Shown here: one piece after another, positions 51,964 through 63,667 of the stretch
Position numbering within the stretch: position 1 is the stretch's first letter
How the letters are laid out: the number at the start of each line of letters is the position of its first letter
NCBI GenBank assembly: GCA_032158295.1
Contig: CM063255.1
Location: forward strand, 3,126,501 to 3,190,500
DNA length: 64,000 nucleotides
Reading direction: 5' to 3'
Source: Pycnopodia helianthoides
Taxonomy: Eukaryota > Echinodermata > Asteroidea > Forcipulatida > Asteriidae
Notes under the pieces: model-generated
Told to the model about the DNA's origin: nothing
The model's database searches: none
Seen by the model: only the letters and a program-made list of their open reading frames with translations
Program-made: the position numbers and the translations under genes

Positions 51964-54498
51964 ATGTCAGACATGGGTGTACTGCATACCCAAGCTGACG
52001 TGGCCCAGGGTCAGGAAGGGCCGGACGCCCAGGCTAAACAGCCCGATGTGACCATCCTTCATCCTGCCATGAATCCCGCTCACCAAGGCATCCAACAGAT
52101 CGTGAATTGTTTTCGCTTCGGCACGCCCTTTCTGAAGCAGCTCATCTTACAGGAAGCGGACGTGATCTACGAGTGCCGTGTGTGCCGCAGCATGTTCCGT
52201 GGACTGCTGAACTTTGTAGAGCACAAGAAGTGCTTTTGTGTTGAGCGGGCGGACAGCCATCTGGTTGGTAAGCGGCAGAACACTGATTCTCGAGAGTATG
52301 GAATGTCGCCTGAAGAAACGGCCCACATTCTGTCTTGGGGAACATCCATTCCAGACAAAGACATCAGAACGAAATCAGAAGGCACATCAACAAAGAAGGG
52401 CGGCACCTCAAAGCAGTCCAGTAGAGGAGTGAACTTTTTGCATGTCGATGACGACCAGGACGATGCCAAGTTCGTCGTCCTACGCCAAATCCCAACCACG
52501 TCGAGAGCGGTGGAGCAACAAGTTGTCAGGCCAGATCAGATTCTTCATGAGGAACAGATCAACAAACTAAGTGCATTCAACTCGCTGAGAGATCATGGCG
52601 AAGACACCTCTAAGATTGTCGGTGAGATCACCATCCGCCAGGCTGCCAAAGCGGGAAGAATCCCTACAGCTACATTTGGGGATAAGAGAGATACACTCCA
52701 CACCCTGCTTAAAACTGTGAATACTCAAGTTTACCTGGACAAATGCACCTCACCTCCGTCTGACATGGGAAAGAAAGACTCACTACGAGTTGAAGTAGAC
52801 ACCCCCAAATCTGCAGTCAGCCCAACTATGTCTCGGTCGAGTGTTTCCCCACGTGTTCCCCATGGCGACAAGAAATCTAGCAGTGTATCTCCTCGACAGA
52901 AGAAGACGGCCGCTACTGCCCGTTTGACTGCTCAGCAAATATCCGCGAGGAACACCTGCAAAGTCTGTAAGAAGAAGTGTAAGAATTGGACTGCCCTCGC
53001 ATGGCACATGAGAATCCACAAAAAGCCGCTGTTCAAGTGTCCGTTGTGTCAGTACCGCAGTCCATCTGTGTACAATGTGCGCCGCCACATCCAGGCAATG
53101 CACAACCTGTCCACTGATAGAGTGGACGAACTCTTGAGTCGCAAAATCGACGAGAAGGGTTCCGACGAAGGCTCCGACAGCAAGAACAACAACGAGGGCA
53201 GCTCCTCGCCGACTTGTGACATCTGTTATAAGACATTCGCCAATCGTCGTAACGTGGCACGGCACAAAGTCATCCACGACAGAGAAAAGTTACAGGCTGT
53301 GGGGAAGTTTACTCTCGCATCCAACGCCTCCCAGGAGGAAATTGCCAGGGGCAAGGTGATGCAGACCATGGACGAGAAGAACATGCGTTGTCGCCGCTGC
53401 CACAAGCAGCTGTCGACGGTGCGCCGGTTGCAGCAACATTGCTGTAACCACTTTGGTTACAATCGATACAGATGCCGTATGTGTCCCTATGAAAACAATG
53501 ACTACACACAGATGCGCCGTCATATGATGGGCAAACACGGCCGTCAGTTCCGTACCATTCAACAAATTTCCGAGGCTATCAAATCCATGAAGGTCGGCGT
53601 CTGGATAAACATGAGTCAAACTCAAAGCACCGATGATTCCGATTCCAAGAAAGGCTTTGGGCCCTTGAGCAAATTGGCAAAATTTGAAGAGAAGAATCCA
53701 AAGCCAGGAGCAAGCTCAAAGGGTGGAAGCTTACAGTCAAAACAGACTGCAGTGTCGTCTGCAAAGCAGTCTAGCACGTCTTCTAAAGCGTCTTCAGCTG
53801 AGAAAGCTGGTACCAAAGGAACAGAAGATGTGAAGGGCAACGTATCTCCAACTCCCGTTAAACCGAAGACCGAAGCAGCAATAAGTAAAGTCACAGAGAG
53901 TCCATCGAAAGATACGGCCTCCTCATCGACAAGTTCTCCGGGCACCTCAAGGAGATCTTTAGTCGAAACAAATGTTTGTGGGAAGGAAAGAGAGACTCCC
54001 ATGCGTCAGGCAAGACTGAATCACCGAAGCGTCTCGCCTAAAGGTCCAAGGGATAAGGAGGAGGAAGAAGATAAAGCCCTGTTGCAAACTATGATGGACA
54101 AGAAGAACATGAAGTGTCTCAAGTGCAAGAAGCGGTTTCAGTACCACAGCTCCTTGCTGCGACACACCCGCATCCACCTCCTGGAGGAGTCCTCGTCGCT
54201 GGAGCAGGGCGGCAACAAGAAGAACCAAGAGTCTGCCTCCAAGAAGGCGCAGGCCATCAAGTCCATGATCAACCAGAGTCAGCTGCGCTGTCTGAAGTGC
54301 CGTAAGCGCTTCACGAGCATGAGCACACTCAAGCAGCACGTCGGACGCCACCTCGGATACAGCACCTTCAAGTGTCGCTACTGTGGGTATCTGTCGCACA
54401 ACTACTCCTGGTTTAAGAACCATCTGTTGATAAAGCATCCTACTCATGTTGCTAGTGTCGAGCTAGGGCAGCTAATAGGCAGCATGAAGACAAAATAA
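51964..54498 (+). CDS. ZNF800: ZNF800-like zinc-finger protein
   Basis: 844 codons in one exon (acceptor 51931-51933). ATG 51964 is chosen because upstream in-frame codons belong to the intron. The N-terminal module QGIQQIVNCFRFGT...YECRVCRSMFRGLLNFVEHK closely matches human ZNF800 (GIQQIIECFRSGT...FECKLCRSLFRG). Nine zinc fingers by position: 1 C71 C74 H87 C92 (C2HC); 2 C332-H352; 3 C359-H380; 4 C418-H438; 5 C476-H496; 6 C504-H525; 7 C718-H738; 8 C776-H796; 9 C804-H825, all with intact Cys/His. Linkers 100-330 and 545-705 are Ser/Lys-rich and probably disordered, with several SP sites (SVSPR, AVSPT). Human ZNF800 is shorter (about 664 aa, from memory). Likely a nuclear DNA-binding regulator; targets unknown. 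Confidence 0.82.
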   Translation: MSDMGVLHTQADVAQGQEGPDAQAKQPDVTILHPAMNPAHQGIQQIVNCFRFGTPFLKQLILQEADVIYECRVCRSMFRGLLNFVEHKKCFCVERADSHLVGKRQNTDSREYGMSPEETAHILSWGTSIPDKDIRTKSEGTSTKKGGTSKQSSRGVNFLHVDDDQDDAKFVVLRQIPTTSRAVEQQVVRPDQILHEEQINKLSAFNSLRDHGEDTSKIVGEITIRQAAKAGRIPTATFGDKRDTLHTLLKTVNTQVYLDKCTSPPSDMGKKDSLRVEVDTPKSAVSPTMSRSSVSPRVPHGDKKSSSVSPRQKKTAATARLTAQQISARNTCKVCKKKCKNWTALAWHMRIHKKPLFKCPLCQYRSPSVYNVRRHIQAMHNLSTDRVDELLSRKIDEKGSDEGSDSKNNNEGSSSPTCDICYKTFANRRNVARHKVIHDREKLQAVGKFTLASNASQEEIARGKVMQTMDEKNMRCRRCHKQLSTVRRLQQHCCNHFGYNRYRCRMCPYENNDYTQMRRHMMGKHGRQFRTIQQISEAIKSMKVGVWINMSQTQSTDDSDSKKGFGPLSKLAKFEEKNPKPGASSKGGSLQSKQTAVSSAKQSSTSSKASSAEKAGTKGTEDVKGNVSPTPVKPKTEAAISKVTESPSKDTASSSTSSPGTSRRSLVETNVCGKERETPMRQARLNHRSVSPKGPRDKEEEEDKALLQTMMDKKNMKCLKCKKRFQYHSSLLRHTRIHLLEESSSLEQGGNKKNQESASKKAQAIKSMINQSQLRCLKCRKRFTSMSTLKQHVGRHLGYSTFKCRYCGYLSHNYSWFKNHLLIKHPTHVASVELGQLIGSMKTK

Positions 54499-54639
54499 AG
54501 CTCTGCGAATATCCTTTGTTTACACAAGACGCTTATAACTAATTTTTTGAGGTAGAGTTTTAAAAATACATGTAGAATTGCATGCTGTGCTTTTAGATGA
54601 ATTGGCATCAAAGGGATATGCACTTGTGTCCAGACAGGC

Positions 54640-54645
54640 AATAAA
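54640..54645 (+). terminator. Candidate poly(A) signal AATAAA
   Basis: 142 bases after the zinc-finger stop codon and just before a MITE. A longer 3' untranslated region cannot be excluded. Confidence 0.45.
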
Positions 54646-54676
54646 AAAGGTGTTAAAAAATGAGTGACAAGTGACA

Positions 54677-54883
54677 TGCAGAGCTGCCAACTCTCCCTGA
54701 TTCTGCAGAAAGTTCCCTGAAAATAAACCAATGTTTCCATGTTTTGATGAGCAAATATTTTAAATCTCCTTTATTGTGGAAACTTTTTTCCCTGTAAATG
54801 TTGAATGTAATTGTGAATATCTCCCCGAGTGTTGTACAAAATCTCCCTGATTGCAAGTGAAGCAAATGTTGGCAGCTCTGGAT
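54677..54883. mobile_element. MITE family I, complete
   Basis: CAGAGCTGCCAACTC left and TGTTGGCAGCTCTG right. Interior has 'tctccctgattgcaagtga'. Reference for the interrupted copy at 10646. Confidence 0.85.
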
Positions 54884-54975
54884 AAGAACCTGGCTTCTTC
54901 CCCTTGTCTGCTCACTATGGGCGGGGGATTCAAGTTTGCAGGTGTAAAAATAATTTAGTTGATGCTTTAAAAAGC

Positions 54976-55135
54976 AGGCCTTGAATTACAAGGAGGCCAC
55001 GGATGCCCGGCCTTCATTGCCCTGGTCTTGGCCTTGGTGCCCCTTCAAAAGTGCCCCTTCAAGATTTCCAATGGAAGTGCCCTTTACAAAATGAAAATGG
55101 CCCTGCCCTTACCAAGATGAAATTCCAGGCCTGAA
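54976..55135 (+). mobile_element. MITE family K
   Basis: 'aggccttgaattacaaggag' to 'gatgaaattccaggcctg'. Uninterrupted copy. Confidence 0.75.
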
Positions 55136-55267
55136 AAAAAGGCATGCCAACTTTTTACAGTGACGTCTTGAGAGGACGTACGTTTTTCGATTTTGTGTGC
55201 ATTTTTTGGAATTGGTTGCCAATCTTGCCCTCGGTGTTTTCCCCCCAGACATTTGCCAGGAACATCG

Positions 55268-55520
55268 AGGCCCAATTTCATGGCTCTGCTTACTGCCAAT
55301 ATCTGCGCTTGCGATCATCATTCTCCGCTTACTGTGCAAGTGGCCGCGTTTCTGCGCTAGCTGCGTTAGCGAAGAAAGAATGCCCAGTAACGTGGAGTAC
55401 GCACGTGCACAAGCAAAAAATCCCCTGCTTACCCCTGAAATACGCTTGACGTAAATGCGGAAGTGCCTGCTTTCTGTTGGCGCCAATTCTTTGCTTTCGC
55501 AGTGCCGTAAAGTTGGGCTC
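55268..55520. mobile_element. MITE family D variant, degenerate
   Basis: 'ggcccaatttcatggctctg' left. The right end is diverged ('cagtgccgtaaagttgggctctg'). Confidence 0.6.
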
Positions 55521-55671
55521 TGATGTAGAGGTGCATGTTAGTAATTCCTGTGATCATCCTACATGTGTCCTATGTGATAAAATGATTCCAGGTCAGGCAA
55601 GCAACAGGGCATTTTGTGCCGTTGCGTTGTGAGACAACAGCGGATGGGCCGCACTGTTAATGCAATGTTAA

Positions 55672-56006
55672 AGGCCCTGTACACTATTGGTAAGATCGAA
55701 AAACACAATGTTCACAGATTCACACATAACTTACATGATTTAAAGTAAGTAATGGTAGAAAGGGTTCCTTCAAATATTTCTGCCTAAAATGCTATCGTTT
55801 CTGAGAAACGAGTAAAACAATAGTAATTATCGCGCGCGATAATTTGAAAAAACAGAAAACACATAAGATCTCTTTTCACTGTTTTCTCGTGACCTCGATG
55901 ACCAATTGAGCTCAAACTTTCACAGGTTTGTTTGTTCATGCATATGTTTTAATCACACAAAATGTGGACACTGATTTTGAGCCGTTACCAAATGTGTACA
56001 ATACCT
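55672..56006 (+). mobile_element. MITE family B, complete
   Basis: TTAA at 55668-55671 and 56007-56010. Keeps the ATCGCGCGCGAT centre. Confidence 0.9.
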
Positions 56007-56434
56007 TTAAGGTCAAACTTTCAACCAATCATAGGTCTTTGTTCTAGCGTCAGTTGTACATGTACATGTAGGCGCAAAAATGTTCTCTTGGTCACAGTCA
56101 ACTGAACTGTGGAGAGCATGAGCCATTGATAAATGACTGTTCTGAGTAACATTCTAATGAACTTCAATTGTTTTAGCTGATACTGAACTTCCCACTTAAA
56201 AGAATCTAATGAATTTGAGCTCATGATGAACTTCCCGCTTGTAATTTATCATGAACTCTTTTGCAAATCATCTGAATTTGTTTTCTAGCGACATTGCGGT
56301 TACTGTATCTAAAGTAAGCTTTTGAACATGAGACAATATTATTAACCCTTCAGTAACCATAGCAGCCACTTTCCAATAGCGGCAGTTTCCAATCTTTTCC
56401 CATCATAGAATCTACAACTCTAACGAAAAGCCAT

Positions 56435-56625
56435 GTAAATGGTGTTTGAAGCTTTGCATGGTGTGGAGAATAAGAGAAACTATAAATATAAATATAAATA
56501 TGAACAGTAAACTTGCGGGTACAACCATGGGTAAAATGTCTCTTTTGAAGGAGTGGTGGCTCTGAAAAGAGCCGGTTTGGTCTCGACGTTTCGAACAGTA
56601 TACTCTGCTCGTCTTCAGGAGAAAA
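56435..56625 (+). mobile_element. Half copy of the 45504 composite element
   Basis: 'agctttgcatggtgtggaga', 'taaacttgcgggtacaacca' and 'gtctcgacgtttcgaacagt' in the same order as 45504-45610. 56011-56434 shows nothing recognised. Confidence 0.72.
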
Positions 56626-56732
56626 GCCATGTATTTCTGTTTCTTAATCTTCCTGACATTTTTCCTGAAAATAGCAGTGCAAAAAATCAACAAGATTAGC
56701 AATGTCTGGGCGTATGGTGATAATCAGGCCTG

Positions 56733-56914
56733 CAATAGACATTATGCATTGACGTCATCACGCTGCCATCTTAGAGGTAAAAAGATGACGTAACAATGGA
56801 AAATGCACAGCTGTGTGCGCGTGGCGCTCAAAATCAGCCAATGAGTACCTTTCTTTTGACCTCTAGCCGAGGGCGCCCTACTCAAATGACGTCACGTGCA
56901 TAAGGTCTATACAG
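56733..56914. mobile_element. MITE with ATAGACC/TGACGTCA ends
   Basis: 'atagacattatgcattgacg' pairs with 'gacgtcacgtgcataaggtctat'. Same family as 10916-11092, opposite orientation. Confidence 0.82.
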
Positions 56915-57204
56915 AAATGAATGGTCTCCAAAGGGTTAACCTCCCATGTTTAATTATGTTATTATGCAGAATTTGAAAACTTTGTATGGTGGGAATACAA
57001 TCAAGTGAGGTTTGCGGAGCTCAAACAGTTTTCTGCTAGGGGTTGCCAAAACGTCCCTGAAATTATTAAAGAAATGGTGTATCATTGGTGAAAAATTCAG
57101 TGAATGCCATTGAAAATTGGAAATTGAATCGAGTACAAAGTCTTGCTGTGCTTGTTTTCATTAATATTATTTTTTTCTTTGCATGCCTGAGATATGTGCT
57201 CATT

Positions 57205-57450
57205 TGTATACCCAGTGCACTTATCGGAAAGAGAAGGGGTTCGCCCCGGTGTTCCTGGTTTGATTGGCTGCATATTGCGCCACAGCACCTTGAAAACCAT
57301 TACATGGTGCTTTGTCATGGAATAGGTCTAATACTTCAAAAACGTAGCTCCACAATACCGTGCAGGAAAATACTGAATGTTGAAGCACCTTGAGTGTCAC
57401 TGAGTGACTGACGGATATGTGCGCTTTATAAGAAGCCACTGTTATTATTT
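57205..57450 (+). mobile_element. SINE tail fragment (shared with 61864)
   Basis: 'cccagtgcacttatcggaaa' to 'gtgcgctttataagaagcca' then ATT repeats. The tRNA-like head is absent. Confidence 0.7.
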
Positions 57451-57451
57451 A

Positions 57452-58419
57452 AGCAGTTGATTTAGAAAGGGTCAAAGGTTACAGTTTCCACCAAATTGCA
57501 TTAGAGTAAATATTTGGCTTGAATCCCTGAAGACTAGCTTTTGTCTACCACTCTAATCCACTATTACAGTGATGCCTAATTCACTTTAAAAAAAAAAACA
57601 TTACACAAATTATTTTACCATCTTTATTAAATGTAAAAACATTGTTTCAGTTCAGTCTGAAAGCTTACTGATTATGAAGTTCAAATTTTGTCAGCTCTAC
57701 AAATCCTTTACAATACCTAAAGTTACACTTACGGGCCTCAAATTTCGTTTTTAAAAGGGCATGTCAATTTCCCCAAAAGGAAAGGCAGCCTATGAGGAAA
57801 TCTTTTTATAAAGGAAAGGTTTTTATAAAGGCACCCACGGCGATTGCCGTGGTGCTGTGGCAAAATTCAAAACATGCCTTTAACGTTAACTCGTTCAGCA
57901 CGGTCATTTTAGGCCAAATCATGAAGATACAACACGGCAAGATGGGGGTACAAAAATTTAAAAAAAAACCGTCTTGAAATGGATATGTATAACCAAATAA
58001 ACGCTATATAAGAATCCACTTTTATTACCTTCTTTTGCTGAAGTGTAGTTGTATAGAAATGTGTATATAGTATATCATAATAATGAATGTTTAAGAAAAA
58101 TTCTGAGAAAATGGCCTTTTCCCCTTTCACATTATTGTTTTCCCATCAATATATTTAATTTATGTTTTATGAAACCTCTATCATACTTTACCAAGGAATT
58201 GTCGGAAAGAAACTGTTTTAAACAAGGAGGAATTCTTATTCCATTTCTAGCACAGTAGTTATGTATGTAATTATTCTGTTCTTGGAAGTGCATGTGTGTA
58301 CCTGCTTGTAGTGGTCAAATTTTATGTCAGCAAAACATGCTATTCTAAAACGGGACGGCGTTGGGCAATCATGTTTTATGTTATTTTTTTGAAAAATTTG
58401 ATCGTCAAGTGTTGATTCA
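57452..58419. other. Unrecognised AT-rich stretch
   Basis: Short open frames only. No inverted ends, tandem repeats or family match that I can support. Confidence 0.4.
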
Positions 58420-58595
58420 GGGCTGGAATTTCATCTTGGAAAGGGCAAGGCCGTTTTCATTTTACAAAGGGCACTTCCATTGGAAAATCTTAAAGTCTAT
58501 TGGAAACTTTTGAAGGGGTACCAAGGCCAAGACTAAGAGCAACAGAGGCCATGACCTCAATCTGTGGCCTCCGTGTAATTCCAGGCCTGTAATTA
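58420..58595 (-). mobile_element. MITE family K
   Basis: 'ggctggaatttcatcttgga' to 'ccgtgtaattccaggcctg', reverse of 54976-55135. Confidence 0.75.
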
Positions 58596-58839
58596 ATGCA
58601 AATTAACACAAATGTAATCTTTAGAGGTTTGTATTATCTGGGTGGAATCGGTGTCCAGTTGATGTAAAAAAAAAAAGTGGCATTTTGGATTTGGAACAAC
58701 TTGTTTTCTCAACCCTGCCCATTTAAAAAAAAATTATTATTTTTTTTTCAAAACCAGTGCATGAATTTGTTTCAAAATAATTTGCTAGATTGAACTTAAC
58801 CTGTTATCCCATATCTGCCTGTTTGGTCACAGTACGTAT

Positions 58840-59050
58840 GTGTTGTGTAATGCACGTAAAAGAACCCAGTGCTCTTATCGAAAAGAGAAGGGGTTCACCC
58901 CGGTGTTCCTGGTTTGATTGGCAGCATATTGCGCCACAGCACCTTTAAGCGTAGCTCCACAATACCTTGCAGGAAAATACCGAATGTTGAAGCGCCTTGA
59001 GCGTCACTGAGTGACGGATATGAGCGCTATTTAAGAAGCCACTATTATTA
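58840..59050 (+). mobile_element. SINE tail fragment (shared with 61864)
   Basis: 'gttgtgtaatgcacgtaaaa' to 'gagcgctatttaagaagcca' then ATT repeats. No head. 59051-59545 shows nothing else recognised. Confidence 0.72.
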
Positions 59051-59545
59051 TACATGTACATGTAAACACTGTTCTTGCCTTTAACTCTGTGTAGCCCATT
59101 ACAATAACTTATACACATTTATGATATACCTCATCCTTCACAATCCAGCATCTCAGCTGCAAGTTAGGATGATTAGCATCCCAAATTATTATTGTATTAT
59201 TATTGATATAATATTAGTTGAATACATACTCCTTGTGACTGGTTCAAAATGTTAAACCAAATGTAAGAAAGAGTTGCAAATGTGTGGATGGATTTACGAG
59301 GGATCCAGTTCCTGTTGGCCGTACAAATTTACTTTTGATTTATTTTGTGCATGATTTTCCAAATATAGGAAGGTATACAATCAACCCTTGTTGTAATGAG
59401 CACTGCTACAAAGAGGTTCTGTTTATAGATTGTGGTACATTTTGAAGTCCCGAATCTCACTTCTGCTTTGTGTTTGTTTGTTTTGCTGTCCTCTTTGAAA
59501 CACAGTTCCTGCGAGAAAGAAAGTTTGGCCAGTTTTGAGCAATCG

Positions 59546-59692
59546 GGGCCCAATTTCGTAGAGCTGCTTTAGCAGAAAAATATTACCTAACAATTGCCTG
59601 CTGAGCAGAAATGAGCAGGATACCAGTCACAATTTGTACATACGATATGGCAGTTTGGCTGGTAACCTTATTATGGTAAGCATAATGAGAGT
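59546..59692 (+). mobile_element. MITE family D, 3' truncated
   Basis: GGGGCCCAATTTCGTAGAGC start. The interior 'gagcaggataccagtcacaa' and 'gctggtaaccttat' match 33934. The right end is missing. It retains the uninterrupted 'taacaattgcctgc' site. Confidence 0.8.
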
Positions 59693-59857
59693 CGACTGTA
59701 CGTGTATAAACTGATTGTTAATTGAACTATTTTTTCATGTATTTTGTTGAAAGTAGTGCGGATTGAATGGACTCAGAGATGACTGTACATTTTGCTTTGG
59801 GTTATAACGCTGTAGGCCATGTAAAAAAAACAAATTGCTTGTAGCATTGTAGGTTGG

Positions 59858-60199
59858 TGTATAGACCATGTGACCTGTGACATCACATGTTTACAAAAGA
59901 GCCACAGAGCCTGGACTTCATACAGGCACAGCTTGTACACAGCTCAATGGAAGAATACAACAAATCTTATGTGTTATGGAGATTGCACTGTCTGATTTTT
60001 CTTAACTTTTGATATGAAGAAAGGGGGGACATCTCAGAAGCTGTACAGCTGTTGCTTTTGTAAGTCTTGAATTTATGTGAAAATTATGACACAAAATGTA
60101 AATTTTCCCGTATGGCCTGTGTAGTATCTCGCCCGTTAGGAAATGCATTAGAATGTACAAGGTCACCACTCTGTAAACAAAAGTAACATGGTCTATACT
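59858..60199. mobile_element. Inverted-repeat element, TATAGACCATGT ends
   Basis: 'gtatagaccatgtgacctgt' left, 'aagtaacatggtctatac' right. Inner 'tgtttacaaaag' pairs with 'cttttgtttaca'-type sequence. Confidence 0.75.
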
Positions 60200-61863
60200 G
60201 ATCTGAGAGGGGGGAAAAATAAAAATTCCTCCCCGGCCCTGAAGAAATTAAAACGGAAGGATGCTAAACAACTAATTTCTTTTACATGGCCTAGTTTAGT
60301 TTGAATCTCTTTTGTAAGACATTGGATGTCTTTATGTTTTCAAGGCTGATTCACATCTGTATAAAAAATAAAAAATAAACAAATTGTATGCATTTAAATC
60401 GTTACTTATTTTGCTAAAAAATAAAATGTATATAATCAACGTAAACATATAAGAAATTTACTTTGACCAAAAAAAAACTAGTGTTTGTGCAATTTGCTGT
60501 TCAAATGTAGCTTGAAGATTATTGCATTTAAGAAAAAAAGGTTGTGAGTACAAAGTGTGGTTCTATAGTCCCTCGTGGTGTTTTAACGCTTGCGACTCTA
60601 CATGTAGGTTGGGATCAATTTATGCAAAAAATGAAAATGAGTGAATTGATCAGACCAGACCCAATTGTGAGACTGTTAGAACCATAAAACATGCTTTCCA
60701 TAAAAATATGTTACAAACTTAACAAATTATGTGACATTTTAAGAAGAGTCATTTTTTAAGAATTGAATTCCAATGTTTCCCAATTACTATAGGCAATGTG
60801 GCTGTATTAAAAAATGAAGTTCAAATTTTGAGAAAATTTATTCTTAGATTTAGAGATGTTATTGCTGTGAATTTTTCAGCTAGTTTGCATAATTGAATGA
60901 GGGTCTATTTTCACATGTTAATCAGAATGTAGTTCAAACCTTTGAGGTTAACACTTTTTCTCTAAATAGGCCTGTCAATTTTTTTAACTTGAAGGTTTAT
61001 TTAAAACCATATTTAGGCAAAATAAAAACAAAAACATGTTTAGCGTCCTGCTTTTTTTTAAAGGAGGAGGCGGCTTTTTTTTCTTTTTCTTATGCCCGTC
61101 TGACACATTTTTGAAGACAAGCGGCTGTGATATTTTTCAAGATGGTTGCCAGCTTTTTTCTGTGTGGTTTTTCGGTGTGCTCAAAGTAAAAATATATGAT
61201 GTTATGTATTTTAGAATTGATTTTTTTGGTCAGAGATGGTAAAAGTTGATCCTTAAAACAAAATTTTAAAAAGAAAGCGACCTCTTAAAAGGGAGCGGGC
61301 GGGGACACTAAACATTGTTAGTTTTTTATTTGGCCTTAACGAAGGTGACCCATTCAGCACAGCTGATCGATCATTTGGGGCCCTCGCAATAATACAAGGT
61401 ATGGGGTCGTACATGTAGATTGGTAAATACTCTATAAATTAATGACCATAAAAACTTACTTGGTGAGAAGCACTGCAGCTGTTGATGTTATAAACTGTTT
61501 TGACAAAAGGATTCCCCTTCAAAGTAATATGGTATTTTGATAATGCTTCACCCCAAATCATATGGACCTGAGGAACGTGTCATGCAGGAATCATTTCTCA
61601 GATTTCTGAGGGTTGGGTATTCGTTGTTGGCCAGAGATGTGGTTGGTACCCGCTGTCACCTTGCTTAACCTGGATGGATCCACAACGTTCGCGTGAAAAT
61701 ATTGTGACAGTTTTTTGCTGTTTTCTCAGCAAGTAGACACTGTGTTCAGCTGAAACTTTCACATGTGACCTTCATTGTATCTCTCTTTATAAAGTTGCCT
61801 ATAAATCACCATTAAGTTGACAAAAAAAAATCTATGACCCTACCTTTATTATCAAGGTTATGG
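60200..61863. other. Unrecognised AT-rich stretch
   Basis: Only short open frames. 61412-61560 vaguely resembles family C ('cataaaaacttacttggtga'), but no boundaries can be set. Confidence 0.4.
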
Positions 61864-62283
61864 CGTGTCGTGGCCGAGCGGATAAGAACACCGGACTCAA
61901 GCTCTGATGTTTCTGATCGGCAGAGTGTGGGTACGAGTCCCGGTCGTGACACTTGTGTCCTTAAGCAAGACACTTAACCATTATTGCTTCGTCCTTCGGA
62001 TGGGACGTGAAGCCATTGGTACCGTGTGTTGTGTAATGCACGTAAAAGAACCCAGTGCACTTATCGTAAAGAGAAGGGGTTTGCCCCGGTGTTCCTGGTT
62101 TGATTGGCAGCATATTGCGCCACAGCACCTTGTAAACCATTACATGGTGCTATGTAAAGGAACAGGTCTAATACTTCAAAACGTAGCTCAACATTATACC
62201 TTGCAGGAAAAATACTGAGCGCTTTGAGACGCCCATCGGACTTGATAAAGTGCTATATAAGAACTGAGTATTATTATTATTAT
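61864..62283 (+). mobile_element. SINE-2 head with alternative tail, full length
   Basis: Class II tRNA-like head GTGTCGTGGCCGAGCGG...box B-like GGGTACGAGTCCCGGTC, a central domain 'ggtgttcctggtttgattgg', and an (ATT)n end. The tail matches the fragments at 57205 and 58840. Confidence 0.85.
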
Positions 62284-62355
62284 AGAAATCAAGGTTATGG
62301 TATAGAAATCAAGGTTATGGTATAGAAATCAAGGTTATGGTATAGAAATCAAGGT
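62283..62355 (+). repeat. 20-bp tandem repeat, about 3.7 copies
   Basis: TATAGAAATCAAGGTTATGG repeated directly after the SINE tail. The start of the same phrase ('atcaaggttatgg') also precedes the SINE at 61851. Confidence 0.92.
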
Positions 62356-62591
62356 ATCTGTAACCGCATCAAGTTGCAGTCTCAAGATTACTACTAATAG
62401 AAGCTGGTCCATGAATTGGGTCTCTGTACAAAAGGTATGCTGGGTTAATTCACTTAGCTTTGAAAAAATCTTGCCAAACCCTTACAGTCCCAAATCCTGC
62501 AAAATGCTAATCAGGAACATATCTGAGTTTGTAGGACATGGTACTGCTTGGTGAAATAACAAATGATTATCAGTGAAACAGGCGTATTTAA

Positions 62592-62976
62592 GACACTGGA
62601 CACCTTTGGTAGTTGTCAAAGACCAGTCTTCTCACTTGGTGTATCTCAACATATGCACAAAATAACAACCCTGTGAAAATTTGAACTCAATTGGTCGTCG
62701 AAGTTGCGAGATAATAATGGAAGAAAAAACACCCTTGTCACACGAAGTTGTATGCTTTCAGATGCTTGATTTTCGAGACCTCGCGCGTGAGGTCTCAAAA
62801 TCAATTCAATATTTTACTGAGAAAATACTTCTTTCTCAAAAACTACGTTACTTCAGAGGGAGCCGTTTCTCACAATAACAATGATTTATACTATCAACAG
62901 CTCTCCATTGCTCATTACCAAGTAAGTTTTTACGCTAACAATTATTTTCAGTAATTACCAATAGTGTCCAGTGCCT
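62592..62976 (-). mobile_element. MITE family C
   Basis: TTAA at 62588-62591 and 62977-62980. The central palindrome is built on GAGACCTCGCG. Open frames across it are by-products. 62981-63208 shows nothing recognised. Confidence 0.88.
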
Positions 62977-63208
62977 TTAAACTAATCCCAAGTCCGAACA
63001 TTTGGGTGTTGAGTTATACCATAGATTGGTGATGGGGGAGGGTCTCCTATCAAAGATACTAATTAACGTTTTTTACCAAAGATTATAGAGCGCCGAAAGC
63101 GCACGATGGGGAACTCGGACTGAAATGTGAAAATGTTCACTAGACGCCATTTCAGCCAGCAACTCTGTTGATGGAACAATGGATCAGTGCAGACAATGAC
63201 CATTGCTA

Positions 63209-63396
63209 TCGGGGAGCAAGTTCGGTTGAGCGACTAGAGTGACTAGACTAACCAGAAACAGTGTGACAGTGTGTGACGTAGTTCTCGAACTTACTAGATC
63301 GACCATGCTCCAGTGCATGGTCGAGCTAGTCAATCTCCCTGTGCTCTATGGTTTCTAGTAAGTCTATACTCTAGTTGCCCACCCGAACTTGCTCAA
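63209..63396. mobile_element. MITE family H
   Basis: GAGCAAGTTCGGTTGAGC left and CCCACCCGAACTTGCTC right. The interior is the reverse of 8121-8304. 63397-63665 shows only short open frames. Confidence 0.85.
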
Positions 63397-63667
63397 TGAT
63401 ATAAACAAGCTTTGCTTGCTGAAATGGCGCCCATGGGGTATTTCACGTTCAAACATGAGATGGAGCTGCAGTTCCCCATCTCGCCCCCTCGGCACTCTAT
63501 ATTTTTGGCTTTTAACTCTCCTACTCTTATGAAGTGAGTTGACCAACCATTTGAAACCATTCAACTGCATGTATATATATATAATATAGGTGGCCCGCAA
63601 CTGTGAACTTAACTATCTGTGTGCTGTGTAGATATTATATCCAGGCTTGACAATACCCTAAAATCTA

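Noticed and set aside
52142..54447. Several antisense open frames opposite the zinc-finger gene
   Set aside because: Shadows of a GC-richer coding exon; no conserved features.
57085..57393. Plus-strand 102-codon frame, similar to one at 61907-62218
   Set aside because: Both are the same SINE tail read in one frame, so the similarity is from the repeat and not a gene family.
61864..61950. tRNA-Leu gene
   Set aside because: The head resembles a class II tRNA but has no proper 3' end and runs into the shared SINE tail.
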